From NCBI GenBank assembly GCA_029204225.1, contig CM055104.1, forward strand, positions 44,530,120-44,594,119: DNA of 64,000 nt, written 5' to 3'. Below, piece after piece: positions 12,024 through 23,437 of this stretch. The translations under genes were made by a program, and so were the position numbers. A model generated the notes under the pieces. It ran no database searches. It was given only the letters and a program-made list of their open reading frames with translations, and was not told the origin of the DNA. How positions within the stretch are numbered: the first letter of the stretch is position 1; every line of letters starts with the position of its first letter. This DNA comes from Diphasiastrum complanatum (Eukaryota; Streptophyta; Lycopodiopsida; Lycopodiales; Lycopodiaceae).

Positions 12024-12478
12024 TTAGAAACATTTTGTTTCTTCAGTTCGCAAGTCAGTTCTATCCATAGGCAAGTCTCTGGAGGTGCTGGCGTTATCCA
12101 CATAAAGGCCAGAATACCGGTCCAGAAGTCGTTTGAGAATAACAAAATCTTTAGGCATGATCGTAACACACTTACCATGCACGGCCAGAAGACATGAATC
12201 CTCAAAAAACTGGTATAGGAAATCTTCAACAGCACCTTGTAAGGCCTGCATAGCTGTCATGACAAAACGAACATCTAGCCCAAGTGACAGGGTGACATTT
12301 CTAACAAATCGGCTGAAAGGAGCTCTAGGGATCAACAATTTAGTTGATTTCTAGAGTTTTTTGATCTCCCTCAATTAGAATTGCTTCCTGCTAGGTCTAC
12401 GGCCGGTACTAGGGTGACACGGACATGGGAGGGCTGTACAAAGGTAATAGCACGAGCAGTGGCCTTCGTCCTAGCCAT
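12024..12478 (-). pseudogene. Histone H3-like (H3L-1), broken
   Basis: ATG at 12478 (minus) starts MARTKATARA, like the H3 N-tail but without Lys9. After a one-base frame change near 12400 the sequence reads LREIKKL, then TAG where H3 has Gln, then KSTKLLIPRAPFSRFVR. The histone fold continues open: DVRFVMTAMQALQ, VEDFLYQFFEDS, AVHGKCVTIMPKDF and LKRLLDRY. Loop 1 has canonical H3 length, without the longer loop of plant CENH3, although LLIP and KDF are CENH3-like. The C-terminus is a 25-30 residue tail (DNASTSRDLP...) in place of ARRIRGERA. The stop, the frame break and an internal stop near the tail junction indicate a pseudogene, or an uncalled intron. It shares residues with the H3-like gene at 24.9 kb. 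Confidence 0.8.
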
Positions 12479-12599
12479 CATGGTTAGATATAAAAAAAGG
12501 ACACAAAAAAAATTTGCAGAAAAAAAGACAAAAAAAATTGCAAAAGAAAGGACAAAAAAACATTTGCAACAAAAAGAAAATTGATAGTCAGAGTATCAG

Positions 12600-12810
12600 T
12601 TTGGAGCGCAATATTATTAACAAAAAAAAGGAGTTGAAGTTCTGCGTTCGAACGTGATATTGGAGATATCGCGGTATCGGTCTCGAGCGCGGGGGTGTTG
12701 GCGAGTACTAGGAGACTGTTGGACGCGCTTGAGATCGATATTCAACTGTAAAATCTGAAAATTTGAGAGAAAAAGTCAAAAATCCGGGGGGGTAGTTATA
12801 AAATGTTTTT
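12600..12810. other. spacer before G-box repeats
   Basis: No gene. Includes a GC-rich patch (TCGAGCGCGGGGG) and GCGCTTGAGATC, which recurs at 13.22 kb as part of a duplicated unit. Confidence 0.35.
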
Positions 12811-13500
12811 CACACGTGTGAAAAACTAACATGGAACACGTGGCGTTATTTCAGTAGTCCACGTGGCAGGTCGTACAGTAATTATGACTCATTGATGAGG
12901 GTCACGTGGGGATTTGCCACGTGCTCAAATCAAATTTTGCCACGTGTCATTCCACACGTGACAATTGTCACATCAATCATTTTCTGTATAGAGGTATATT
13001 TTAAACCAATCAAAAAACTACATGAATCAATTTTGATTTCATTCTTTTTGAGCTTGATATTGATTCCCAGCACAATTCTCAACCTCAGTAGCCTGTATTG
13101 GTACCTCTGCGCTTGAAATCGATACTACTTTTTTGGATATCTCTCTCAAGTACGTGTTTTCATTATAATTTTCTTTGGCCAATGCACCAGTGCTCCAAAC
13201 TGATACGAGATGCATTTTTGATGCGCTTGAGATCAATATTGAGAGAAAACAAAACTTAAAATTTGCAATCATAGATGGATTTTTTGGAACATGTGACATC
13301 ATGTCAATGGTCCACGTGTCTATCCGTAAACAATATAATGACTCATTGATGATGGCACGTGGGCATTGACATGTGTACGAATCCGATTGGACTACATGTC
13401 ATTCCACACGTGTGAACTGTCACATCAATCATTAACTGAACGGACGAAAATGATTAGCGAATCAAAAAGTGACACGTGTTAGATTCCACACGTGTGAATT
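12811..13500. promoter_or_regulatory. Duplicated spacer with twelve CACGTG (G-box) palindromes
   Basis: CACGTG occurs at 12813, 12837, 12860, 12903, 12918, 12941 and 12955 (seven in 148 bp) and again at 13313, 13356, 13407, 13473 and 13489. The two clusters are diverged copies of one unit: ATGACTCATTGATGA, TTCCACACGTG and CACATCAATCATT recur about 452 bp apart. Several sites sit in longer palindromes such as TTTTTCACACGTGTGAAAAA. G-boxes bind plant bHLH and bZIP factors. Whether these act on a gene (the H3-like gene reads away to the left) or are part of a repeat element is not known. Confidence 0.7.
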
Positions 13501-13588
13501 TTTTTTCTAAATTTCTCATTTTTGGTGTGGATTTTCATGCAAATTTTCTGATTTCAACGCCTAATATCGAATATCGATTTTAATTTAG

Positions 13589-14299
13589 GTCCAGTCCATT
13601 ACCTACTTGGAATGGAGATTCACAAAGATCGCGTGAGCAAAAGGATCACCATAAGCCAGCAATCCTACTTAATTAATGTACTTCAAAGATATGGCATGGA
13701 GGATTGCAAGCCCATAAACACTCCTATGGATCCAAGATGCAAGCTATCCAAATACATGTGCCCCAGAACAAAGGTTGATCAGCAAAAAATGTGCAAGTAC
13801 CCTTATCAGTCTATCATAGGTTCTCTCATGTACTCTATGATTTGCACACGACCTGATCTAGCATATGCTATAAGCACGTTGTCACAATTCATGTCCAATC
13901 CATGCCTACAACATTGGAAAGCTCTACAAAGAGTTCTAAAGTACATTGAAGCCTCAAAGCACTATGCCTTGAGTTACAACGGAAATACAAAAGCTGCACA
14001 CTCTTTGATTACCTATTCTGATTCAGATTGGGCAGGAGACGTAGATATCAGAAAATCCACCTCTAGCTACATTTGCTTTCTTGTAGGAGGACCCATTTCA
14101 TGGAATAGCAGGAAACAAAAATGCATTTCATTATCCTTTACAAAATTAGAATATGTCGCAGCTACGTTAGCAATGAAGGAGATTTTATGGCTTAGAAGAC
14201 TACTACAGGATCTGAGATTTCCACAAATTGGTCCAACTATACTCCAGTGTGACAATCATAGTTGTATAGCTCTGTCGTTGAACTGACAAACTCACACAA
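13589..14299 (+). pseudogene. Copia-C RT-RNase H, left part
   Basis: The frame opens GPVHYLLGMEIHKDR, then YGMEDCKPINTPMDP, YQSIIGSLMY, TRPDLAYAISTLSQFM and HWKALQRVLKYI (C-terminal RT), and RNase H: YSDSDWAGDVDIRKSTSSYI, GPISWNSRKQ and CDNHSCIALSLN. The frame is open over about 230 codons. It is cut at 14299 by Gypsy-N and continues at 20228 with TKTKHIEVQLHFLREKV. The upstream RT, integrase and gag are absent, so the remnant is 5' truncated at about 13589. Confidence 0.88.
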
Positions 14300-15034
14300 T
14301 GTTGGAGGGTTTGCAGATCTCAAGGCAACCCTAACCCTAGTTAATAAGTGAGAGGGATTTGGCACCCTGCGTGTGTAAGTCCACCCCGATGATCACACAG
14401 TTATTTGATTGATTAGTTAAAATCAATAAAAGGACTTTAGGCCTTTTTGCGGGACTTTTAATGTCGCAGGGCCTAAATGTCAAGTTAGTGAAATAAAGTT
14501 GGGTTTCCCTCCAATTTTGATGGTTCCCACACTTTTTTAAATTTGAATAAAAAGAGAGACAAGACTGGACCAATAGGATGCAGAGGCTAGGGTCCTCCTC
14601 TCTACTATAAGAAGCGACCAACTCGAGTTGCTCCTCATGTTCATTTCCTCATTTCAATAAAGCATATTGGTTCTCTTCAGAAATGGATTGATGAATGTCC
14701 TTGCTCTCTATCACTTTTCCTCCATCTCTCATGTTTATTTGGATTTTGCTAGTTGTTGGATCTGAGTGTTATTGGGATTGTATGTTATTATACTTTTTAT
14801 GAGAGAGAAAGGGCGAGAGAGAAAGAGTAAGCTATCTCTGTTGTGGATGTGTAGTGTTAAAGAGTAGGGTTAATGGATGTAGAGATAGATGTGAATCCTC
14901 CATTCATGTTGAAATCTGAACTAAACTATCGCACTCATGGGAACGAACCTACGCGTGACAACTAACTCCGTCTCTTTGATGCTAGATTGACTAGATTTTG
15001 GATTCAAGTTAGGCAAGGAAAGAAACCCACTACA
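14300..15034 (+). repeat. Gypsy-N 5' LTR
   Basis: TG...CA ends. The portion 14651-15034 matches 19827-20227, the copy there carrying a small extra duplication (ATGGATGTGTAGTGTTA). No clear tRNA-complementary site is seen next to it. Confidence 0.88.
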
Positions 15035-15770
15035 ATTTTGGCATTTTAGGGTTAGTTCGGGATTGATTTTGCTTGATTTGAGTGGATTGGCTTGTTTAAA
15101 ATCTAATCTGATTGATAAATAGGAAAAGCTATTCAGATCACCAATCTTAAAATCCATTTGAATCTGAGATATCAGAGAAAATAACAAAAATTGGTCAAAT
15201 CTGCCACATTTGGTCAAATAAGAGACAAAAAACATTCATAGTAAAATACTATTTTTTGAGTCCGACAAAGATTCTTTTTTATCAGATCACAAAAATTTTT
15301 AAATTTTACCCTCGCTAGACTATAGAAACTATAATTTCTTGTGTCAGAAACCTTTGTCCGATTTTCCATAGTTGTATTTGTGTCAAATCCTTCACCTAAG
15401 AGGTTGGCGAAGGTTATTTCTCTAGAAATTGTCAAAAAGTATTCAGAGAGTTTTTTTTTTCCAAAATAGCACTGTTGAACCTTCGCCGAGACACCCTTTG
15501 CCTAGTGAACCTTCGCCAGTCCTAATTTTAGTTTCTGATTTTCCAGATCAAGTCTCTGTGAAAATTTGGATCAAATTTGATATATTTTGATTTGGATTCT
15601 GAGAGATTTATCATTTTTGAGAAGTATCAATTGATCGAATTTCAAAAAGTTTTTCATCATATAGAATCAGATTCTTGAAAAGTCGAATAGATCTAGTAGA
15701 TCTAATTTGCGATAGGTTTTTAAAAAATCTAGATCCAATCTCGTTATCTATTTGATCTAAATTTGTGAAG
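15035..15770 (+). other. Gypsy-N leader
   Basis: AT-rich untranslated leader between LTR and gag. No coding motif or obvious primer site was identified. Confidence 0.5.
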
Positions 15771-16778
15771 ATGGCTGCCCCTGGAGCTGCTCCAGGAGGT
15801 GCTCCACAGGAAGTCAATCCAATTATTGCTAGAAGAGCACCCCGATTGGATCTACCCAAATATAATGGATTAACAAATCCAGTTAGATTTCTTCAGATCT
15901 ATGCTGAATCCTGTGAAGTCTATGGTGAGATTTATCCTCAAGATAAACTTAAGCTGTTTCCTATGGCCTTAACAGACGCAACACAAGATTGGTACTATAA
16001 TCAAGATGAAACTGAACGTACAGATTGGGAGGCTATTAAGCGAGCCCTGATCACACGGTTCAGACCACAAAAGTTTATGGAAGACCCTTTTCTACTTTTA
16101 AGTAAAATTAAAATGGGAAAGCGGGAAATGGTTCGAGATTATATTGAATGGGTGAAACGTCTTAGATTTGAATGTGAACCTAAGCTGATTAATAAAAATG
16201 CCATGATTATGTGGTTTTTGTTAGGTCTACCTAAACGGATCATACGTGAGTTGAAACGCCATAATGAGTATGCACTCTTGCAAAATGCTATGGACGATGC
16301 AATTTGGGAGGAGGATGAAGATTCAGATGAGGAGCCAAATATCAGTATATTGCCTTATACAGCAGGGCAGACTACTACGACATCCACCACTATTGCATCG
16401 ACGAATGTCGACGCTACTATAGAAATGATGTTCACTGAGTTCGAGAAACTCGGGAAGAGCCAGCATAAACAGATGGAAAAGTTGCAATTGCAATTTGATG
16501 AGAAGATCAAAGCATTGGAAAATTTCCATAGGGAAGCAAACAAGGAACCTGAAAATCTTGCAAAGACTTTTCTTACCAGAAAAAATGTTTGGTGTTCTAT
16601 TTGTATAGGAAATTACACAGTGAACGAGTGTCCTCAATTGAAAAAACGAATGAAAATCAGTGTTTGCCATTTGTGTAATTCACCTGATCATGAGACTGCT
16701 TTTTGCAGCTTCAACTCTCGGATAAATTCAACAATGGTATGTCTAGATGGGATATCGAGAACGACAGTATGGAGGTAA
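15771..16778 (+). pseudogene. Gypsy-N gag (capsid and first zinc motifs)
   Basis: The ATG at 15771 gives MAAPGAAPGG, an Ala/Gly/Pro-rich start. The retrotransposon gag domain follows: LPKYNGLTNPVRFLQIY, KLKLFPMALTDATQDWYY, LITRFRPQKF and the acidic EEDEDSDEE. A helical Gln/Lys-rich segment precedes two Cys motifs near the C-terminus: CSICIGNYTVNEC (Tyr in place of His) and CHLCNSPDHETAFC (canonical). The frame ends at 16778, and gag-like sequence resumes in another frame at about 16870. Confidence 0.87.
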
Positions 16779-16869
16779 TCCAGCAATAAGACCATGACAA
16801 TCTGCTCTTGGATACCCGAAATGTTTAGCTTCACCTGCCCCACCAAAGCACTCTACTCCTCTAGCCAAT

Positions 16870-17235
16870 TTGATGGAACCGGAATCTTACGAAAATGCTG
16901 AACAATGGAACTATGGAAATGATCAAGCAAGTGAATCTTCAGGTAGATTTTCAGAACAATATGCCATTTATGCTGCTGCTCAACAACACGCCTCCAAAAA
17001 CTGGACCAAAGCACCACTCGGATGTTTTGCATGTGGAAAAAATCACAGAGTTTCAGAATGCCCAAATAAAGAAAAATTTGTACCATTATGTCATGATTGT
17101 GGTTACGGGCATTGCTATAAAGACTGTCCAGCAAGACCGAAGCCACCATCAGCTACAACACCTGTAAATTTGATAACAATCAAGCAAAGACCAGTAGCTC
17201 AGAATAAGCCAAGTGCACCCTTGATGGTGGTATAG
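16870..17235 (+). pseudogene. Gypsy-N gag continuation with two short-spaced zinc knuckles
   Basis: A frame-shifted continuation reads CFACGKNHRVSEC and CHDCGYGHCYKDC. Both are C-x2-C-x3-H-x4-C, one residue shorter than the usual retroviral knuckle. A Pro/Lys-rich tail follows and the frame stops at 17235. Confidence 0.75.
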
Positions 17236-17651
17236 AAGCAGAAAGAACCAGAAAGATATACCAACAACATCGGGAGTCTATCCAAATCTTAATATAGAAA
17301 AACAAAGATATCAGAATATGAGACAATGGATCAGACATCTGCAAGAAGAAGAGGAGCTTGAAACTGCTAAAGCGACAGCTGAAGTTCAGTCTTGACCATT
17401 GCAGCCGCCAAGAAATTTACGTATGGATATAAATGATCCATCTTGAAGAATTCTTCAAGATGACTGAACCAGAAGCACCGCATACAGAATCACTCATGAA
17501 CATTTTGTCTAGCAAGATCAATATTTCATTGGGAGAGTTCATGAAGCTGGTGCCAAAAGCAAAAGAAGTATTAGCATAAAAGTTATCCCAAGAAGAACTA
17601 GAAGTCCATCAGGAGCCCCTTTTTTGTGCTGAATTTGAAGAATCTAACGAA

Positions 17652-17999
17652 GTGCTCTATGTTGGAGGCGCTTGGGAAAGTGAACAAAAGAATATCACTC
17701 TGCCAATACAGCATAGACAATTTTCTAAAGAAGCAGCCGTGATAGAAGGAGATTCAGGAGTTAACCTGATTTCTACAAAGCTATGTGCAAAATGGGGCCT
17801 TACAAAGATTAAGCCTACTACTTTTGCTATTATGCTAGCTGATCAAATGACAGTTTGTCCACAAGGAATGGTGGAAGATATACTTATCAGAATTGCGGGA
17901 GTACAATTCGTCATTACTTTTGTAGTGATGGACTTACCAGAAGCGCCAAATTGCTACCGAATTCTATTAGGACGTCCATGGTTACGAGTTGTGCAATAG
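17652..17999 (+). pseudogene. Gypsy-N protease
   Basis: VIEGDSGVNLIS carries the D-S-G active site. FVVMDLPEAPNCYRILLGRPWLR is the typical retropepsin end (ILLGRPWL). The next conserved stretch (CAIVHNWGTKKI) is in another frame from about 17995. Confidence 0.82.
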
Positions 18000-18760
18000 T
18001 TCATAACTGGGGTACCAAAAAAATCACTTCTGAAAATCATGAACGTGCAGTTAAAATTGATCCTACAACTTGGATGATCAAACTAGTGGTTCAAAAAGAG
18101 GATGACAATTCATCAACAACAGATTATATTTGTGATCGACCAGAGAAAAATTTGGGAGTTCATTACGATTCTCAAACGGATACTGTCAATTGGAGTGAAG
18201 CTCTCGCAACAATTGACTATACAATAGGATATATGTGTCAACAAGATAATCCATCAGATTTGAACGAGATTTTCTTATTAGATCAAACTTTGGATACACC
18301 AATCACGTTTTCACTAAATGTGCTGAATATAGCCTGAATATCAACGAAAACTATACCAGATCCGATTGAGGATGAACTCATTCATGTGAGTCATGCCTTG
18401 ACTTATGATGGCAATGCAGAACTTATGGATGAGCAGATTCTAATCATATGGATCCGACCAAATTTAGAGTGCGTAATGTTCCTGATGAACTCACAGTAAA
18501 ACCACCCAAAGTAGTTATATTAAAGGAAGACATGATCACAGGATCGATGATGAAGAAACAAGCTAAGCAACATTATAATACGGTCTTGAAATGGAAAAAT
18601 CTCCCTCGAAAGATTGATTCAGAGACAGTGCCACCCTTATTGGATAAAGGCAAAGGAAAAGTCGAGGATGATTCTTCAAGTCAGATTTCTAGTAAAACGT
18701 TATCGTCTAAGAAGTCTTCACCTGTGAAGAAAGATTTATCATCTTGAAAGTCATCACCTC
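18000..18760 (+). pseudogene. Gypsy-N protease-RT linker
   Basis: Two open pieces (to 18337, and 18448-18747) show low-complexity Lys/Ser-rich sequence (KGKGKVEDDSSSQISSK). No catalytic motif. A normal linker position, broken by stops. Confidence 0.55.
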
Positions 18761-19019
18761 CATGACTAATTTCTGCTAAGAAGGCTAAGTGAAGATCCAA
18801 GACAAGTCCTTTCGAAAAAGAAGAAACAGATGTAGTCTAGCATGATATGCCTGAACATTTTAAACGTTAAACATTGGATGATGTGGTTATCATCTTACCT
18901 AAAGTACATCGTGAACCTGAAGAATATATGCCGGAATCTAAAGAGGTTTACGATGGCCTAGCTAGGATGCAGCCAATGAATCTTGCCGAACCAGGAGAAC
19001 CAGAAAAGATTGTACAAGT

Positions 19020-19700
19020 TGGATCACAACTTACTCCTGAATAGTATCAAACACTCCGCTTGTTACTTATTAAGTATCAAGATTGCTTTGCATGGACTTA
19101 TCAAGATTTGAAGGGTATTCCGACATCAGTGATTGAACATACCATACCTTTAGTACCTGATGTAGTTCCAAAGGTTACAAAGTTCTATCGCTGTAATCCT
19201 AATGTGGTGGACCTGATAAAGAAAGAATTTCAGAGATTGCTTGACACCGATTCTATTTATGAGATTGAGCATACTGAATGGATTTCATCGATTGTCATTG
19301 TTTCTAAGAAAATGAAAGATTGTGGATCTGTGTGAATCTCAAAGCATTGAACAAAGTGACACGAAAGGATCAATTTCCGTTACCTTTTACTAAAAGCATT
19401 TTCCGTTACCTTTTACTGATCGTCTTGCTGGAGCGGAAGCTTATAGTTTCCTGGATGGATTTAGTGGTTACAACCAGGTTAAGATTGCACCTGCCAATCG
19501 CCATAAAACTGCTTTTGCAATAGAATGGGGCACCTATGCTTACAAAGTAATGTCATTTGGACTCTGTAATGCACCAAGTTTATTCCAAAGAGTAATGCAA
19601 TTTGCTTTTAAAGATTAGCTGCAGAAATTCCTTGAAATTTACTTGGATGACTTGGGGGTTCATAGTTTAGATACACCACCTGGATCGATTTGAGAAAGTA
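19020..19700 (+). pseudogene. Gypsy-N reverse transcriptase, truncated
   Basis: Motifs in order, in three frames: KYQDCFAWTYQDLKGIP, HTIPLVPDVVP, EWISSIVIVSKK, CVNLKALNKVTRKDQFPLPF, then FSGYNQVKIAP, HKTAFAIEWGTYAYKVMSFGLCNAP and EIYLDDLG (YLDD at 19640-19651). The segment TTTCCGTTACCTTTTACT is tandemly duplicated at about 19373-19417, disrupting the domain. RNase H and integrase are missing. Confidence 0.85.
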
Positions 19701-19826
19701 TTTGGAAGATGCCGCAAATATAAGATTTTTCTAAATCCGAAAAAATGTCAGATATGGGTTTCCCACGGAGTTGTGCTTGGACATGTGATATCAAGACATG
19801 GTATTGCCATGGATTATTCTAAGATC

Positions 19827-20227
19827 ATTTCAATAAAGCAGATTGGTTCTCTTCAGAAATAAATTGATGAATGTCCTTGCCTTCTATCACTTTTCCTCCA
19901 TCTCTCATGCTTATTTGGATTTTGCTAATTGTTGGATCTGAGTGTTATTGGGATTTTATGTTATTATACTTTTTATGAGAGAGAAAGGGAGAGAGAGAAA
20001 GAGTAAGCTATCTCTGTTGTAGATGTGTAGTGTTAATGGATGTGTAGTGTTAAAGAGTAGGGTTAATGGATGTAGAAATAGATGTGAATCCTCCATTCAT
20101 GTTGAAATCTGAACTAAAGTATTGCTCTCATGGGAACGAACCTACGCATGACAACTAACTCCGTCTCTTTGATGCTAGATTGACTAGATCTTGGATTCAG
20201 ATTAGGCAAGAAAAGAAACCCACTACA
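19827..20227 (+). repeat. Gypsy-N 3' LTR, 5' truncated
   Basis: Matches 14651-15034 and is joined directly to RT-derived sequence on its left. Confidence 0.9.
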
Positions 20228-20530
20228 CACAAAGACCAAACATATAGAGGTTCAACTTCATTTTCTCAGAGAGAAGGTTCAAAACAAAGACGTTGTACTA
20301 AGTTATTGTCACACAGACAGTATGTTGGCTGACATTCTGACAAAACCATTGTCAATGGACAAACATTCTACTCTAGTAGAATTGTTAAATCCATTATTGA
20401 AAATATGGGCTCAAAATGGGCCCTTTAAGAAATTTCACTTTAGAGAGAGGTTACGTAGAGAGAGAATGCAAACCGATAACTTCCAAAGCCATTTTTTGAG
20501 TTTTCGGCCTTGTCCGATGTTTAACTAGTA
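20228..20530 (+). pseudogene. Copia-C RNase H, right part
   Basis: Continues the Copia-C frame: TKTKHIEVQLHFLREKV, then MLADILTKPLSMDKH, the conserved end of copia RNase H. About 50 further residues run to a stop at 20528. No 3' LTR was recognised downstream. Confidence 0.85.
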
Positions 20531-20799
20531 TGGTTAACTTCATACAGTAGTTAGTTTAGCATGAGATGTAATAATTTCTCTTCATGCTCGTTCCCAAATT
20601 CGGGACTAGAGCTTTAAGACTGAAAATCTTGGTGTGCTCAATGCAAAAACTGAAGCGGGAGAGGCAAAACTTTTGAAATCACTGTATAGTTATAGTGAAA
20701 TATGAGGCAGGACGATTTTTCAAAGCGACATAGACATTACAAAAATAAGGCATGATAGATCTATTCATATTGATTTGCTTTAGGTAGATTCATTTACAT
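20531..20799. other. spacer
   Basis: No gene or LTR recognised between the Copia-C remnant and TLP-2. Confidence 0.4.
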
Positions 20800-23370
20800 G
20801 ATTGTGGCTTTAACAATGGCAATGTTCCATTTGCATGTTGCTCTTCCGATGGAATGCACTCCAATTATTAAGAAAAATGCAAAAGTTGTAGAGAATGATG
20901 CAACAATAGTTAGAGAATTGAGAATGAATAATCATATGAATATAGATTTGTGAGGAAATAGCGGATTACTTGGATATTGTCAAAGGTTGCGAGATATTGG
21001 AATGCATAGCATATCTTGTCTGAATCAACAATTACAGTTTGTTAATCAACAATTGCAACGTGCAAATCAACGATTGCTTTGTAATGAGCAACACACTAGT
21101 GCTGAAAACAATGCACTCAAGAATGCTATGTCAGAGTTGAATGCTACTGTCACTACTCTTCAAGGATCAAACCAAGAAATGTTAGAATCCATGGAAAAGT
21201 TGCAATCTGAGAGTTTAAAATCTGTTGTTGATCTAGAAGTTATCAATAAGGCAATGATGAAGAGGAAAAGAAAGAGAGTACCGATGAAGAATATTGATGA
21301 CCTATCTACACATAGCGGCAATCAGAAAAAAAGAATCCGAGTATTCAAGTATGTTGTCATCTAAACTGTTTATTTGATTTGTATATGTCATTTAAGTTTG
21401 ATTTGCACTTGATAACATGGACTATTTATTTATTAAACATAATTTGAGCTTCATATGTTTGTTGCAGATCATGTTTGGTGGCAAAGAACTATTTAACAGA
21501 TCGTTCATGCATTGGATCATCTTTAAGTCATGTTTTACCAAGAAAGTCAGCAAAGGAAATGATAAAAAATGCTCAGTTTAAAAAAATGAAAAACGAAATT
21601 GTAGAGACTGTTTTGATTAAGGTTCAATCATACTTGGATGTGAATGTGATACAAGGTGCATGTGATGTATCTAGAATTAGCCAAAATGCTTATTCTACTT
21701 TTTTTAGAATAGTTAAAGAAGCTTTTTCCCAAGTGATGGTGAAGAAAATTAATCTTCCGCGTCCATATCGGGTAAGATTAGCTAGAAATTTTTATAATGA
21801 CGGAATGTTCAAAGTAGCTGGCCAACCACTTCATATAACTGAATTATACAAATCAGAATATGGTGATCTCAATTCAACGATTGCAATAATATTTTCCTTG
21901 ATATTGAAAATGTTCTAAAATACATTATTCAATTCTATAAACTAGACGAACATCAAGTAAATGGAAAGATCATTATTGTAATAAAATTGGATGAATCTAA
22001 AATCATCAAGGGTCAGAAGTTGGAAGGTGTGAGTGTCACTTTAATGAACAAAATTTCAGATACAGATGATCGAATGTTTAGTTTTCAATCAAAAAATCAC
22101 ATATGGCGGTTGGCGGCATTCTAGGCATACATTTCAATTTTTATATAGAATATCTAAATTAACAATTTATACCTTGCCAGTTTTTATTGACATGTGATGC
22201 ATTACTTGTTTCTCTACAGGTCTTGAAAGATGACAATAAAATACTATCATGGATATTTTCAAGAACAAACTATGGCGAGATTATAAAGAGACATTTGGAG
22301 GGTGAGAAATTTACAGTCAAAAACCATGGAAGTTTTCAAATTCAATGGCACCTTGCAAGGGATTTAAAAACATTAAAATGTATGTATAATGTCTCTCATG
22401 GGGCAACATCAAAGCATCCATGTCTTTATTGCATGAAGGATTGCTACAATATGAATTTTGGACAATCAACAAACACTGGCCCAACACGAGAAGCTGAAGA
22501 TCCAAATATGAAAAGTGTTCTGCCAATTCCATTAAAATATGTTCACATATGCACATTGCATGTTGAGGTTCGTATTATTGAAAAACTAATTTACCTGCAT
22601 ATTCTACTAACATGAAATCATAAACCAGAGTCAGTGGCTAAAGCAGCAATTAGGAGGTTGGAAATAGTTTTGTCAAATGCAGGACTTCATAAAGAGAATG
22701 TCACAATTGAAAAAAGTGACAGACTCTTAGGAAAAAAAGGAAATGTTCCTAATAAGCCATCAATTGGAGGTGCTAAAGCAAGAAGATTTTTATCCAATCA
22801 CACATGCAAAGAATCAAGTGTCAGATACGAAATTTGGAGAGAAATTGTTCAAGCCACACAAACATTGGAAGGAAGTAATCGAGTGGAAAAGAGACAAGTG
22901 TGGACCAACTTAGACAAACTCATAGGTGTTATTAGGAAAGAAAACCTATCATCAAAAGATATGAGGACTTTGCAAAATCATTGCACCACATTTGTAAAAT
23001 CTGTACATGATTGTTGGGGAAAAGACAACTTACTCATTACATGGTGTTAATCTATATAATTATCTGGTACTTTTCTCATTCAGGCTTATATTTTTTTCTA
23101 CTGATGTAACTAATCAAAACTATTGTTTGCAGCACATGCTTCTTCATCATGCAACTTATTTTGCAAAGCAATATGGGAGCTTAAGTATCTGGTCATCACA
23201 AGGCATGGAAAAATCTCATTGGCAAGCAAGGGGAGTATTTCATAGAGCAACAAATCATGGAGGACACAATTCAAGAAATAAATATTTAGTTCAACTTTTT
23301 CAGTGGTTTTACAGAAGAGCACAATTTAGATATCAAGCTAAAAACTCGCCAAGTATTACGATATTTTGAA
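20800..23370 (+). pseudogene. TLP-2: spliced transposase-like gene, lightly broken
   Basis: The first exon encodes a Gln/Asn/Glu-rich coiled coil (LNQQLQFVNQQLQRANQRL) and a basic patch (MKRKRKRVP), likely nuclear. Introns: 21349-21467 (GT..AG), about 22124-22219 and 23044-23132. The core shows IVIKLDESKIIKG (Asp at 21990), a Cys pair HPCLYC (22421-22432), TLHVEVRIIEK (Glu at 22565), GAKARRFLSN, and in the last exon HMLLHHATYFAKQYGSLSIW with GMEKSHWQAR (Glu at 23208). Breaks are few: TGA at about 20949, a one-base loss near 21897, TGA at 22613 where TLP-1 has TGG, and a one-base loss near 23034. The family is unknown to me. The layout suggests a DDE/RNase-H transposase; this is inference. Confidence 0.6.
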
Positions 23371-23437
23371 AGGCATTCAAATTCATTACAAAAGAGAGAT
23401 CCTTGTAATATATCAAAAATCTATTACAGAAAATTAT

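Larger units (their letters stand above)
14300..20227 (+). mobile_element. Gypsy-N: Ty3/gypsy element inserted in Copia-C, with internal deletion
   Basis: The left LTR (14300-15034) starts TGTTGG and ends CTACA. The right LTR copy (19827-20227) has the same 3' portion and ends CTACA. CACAA is duplicated at 14295-14299 and 20228-20232, and joining the flanks restores the Copia-C RNase H frame. Internal order is gag, zinc knuckles, protease, RT. The RT runs straight into the middle of the right LTR, so the rest of RT, RNase H, integrase and the first about 350 bp of the 3' LTR are deleted. Many stops and frame breaks are present. Confidence 0.92.

Noticed and set aside
20800-23370. Naming TLP-2 a RAG1 or Transib transposase
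   Set aside because: Only motif order is suggestive; no alignment could be made, so it is kept as a hypothesis.
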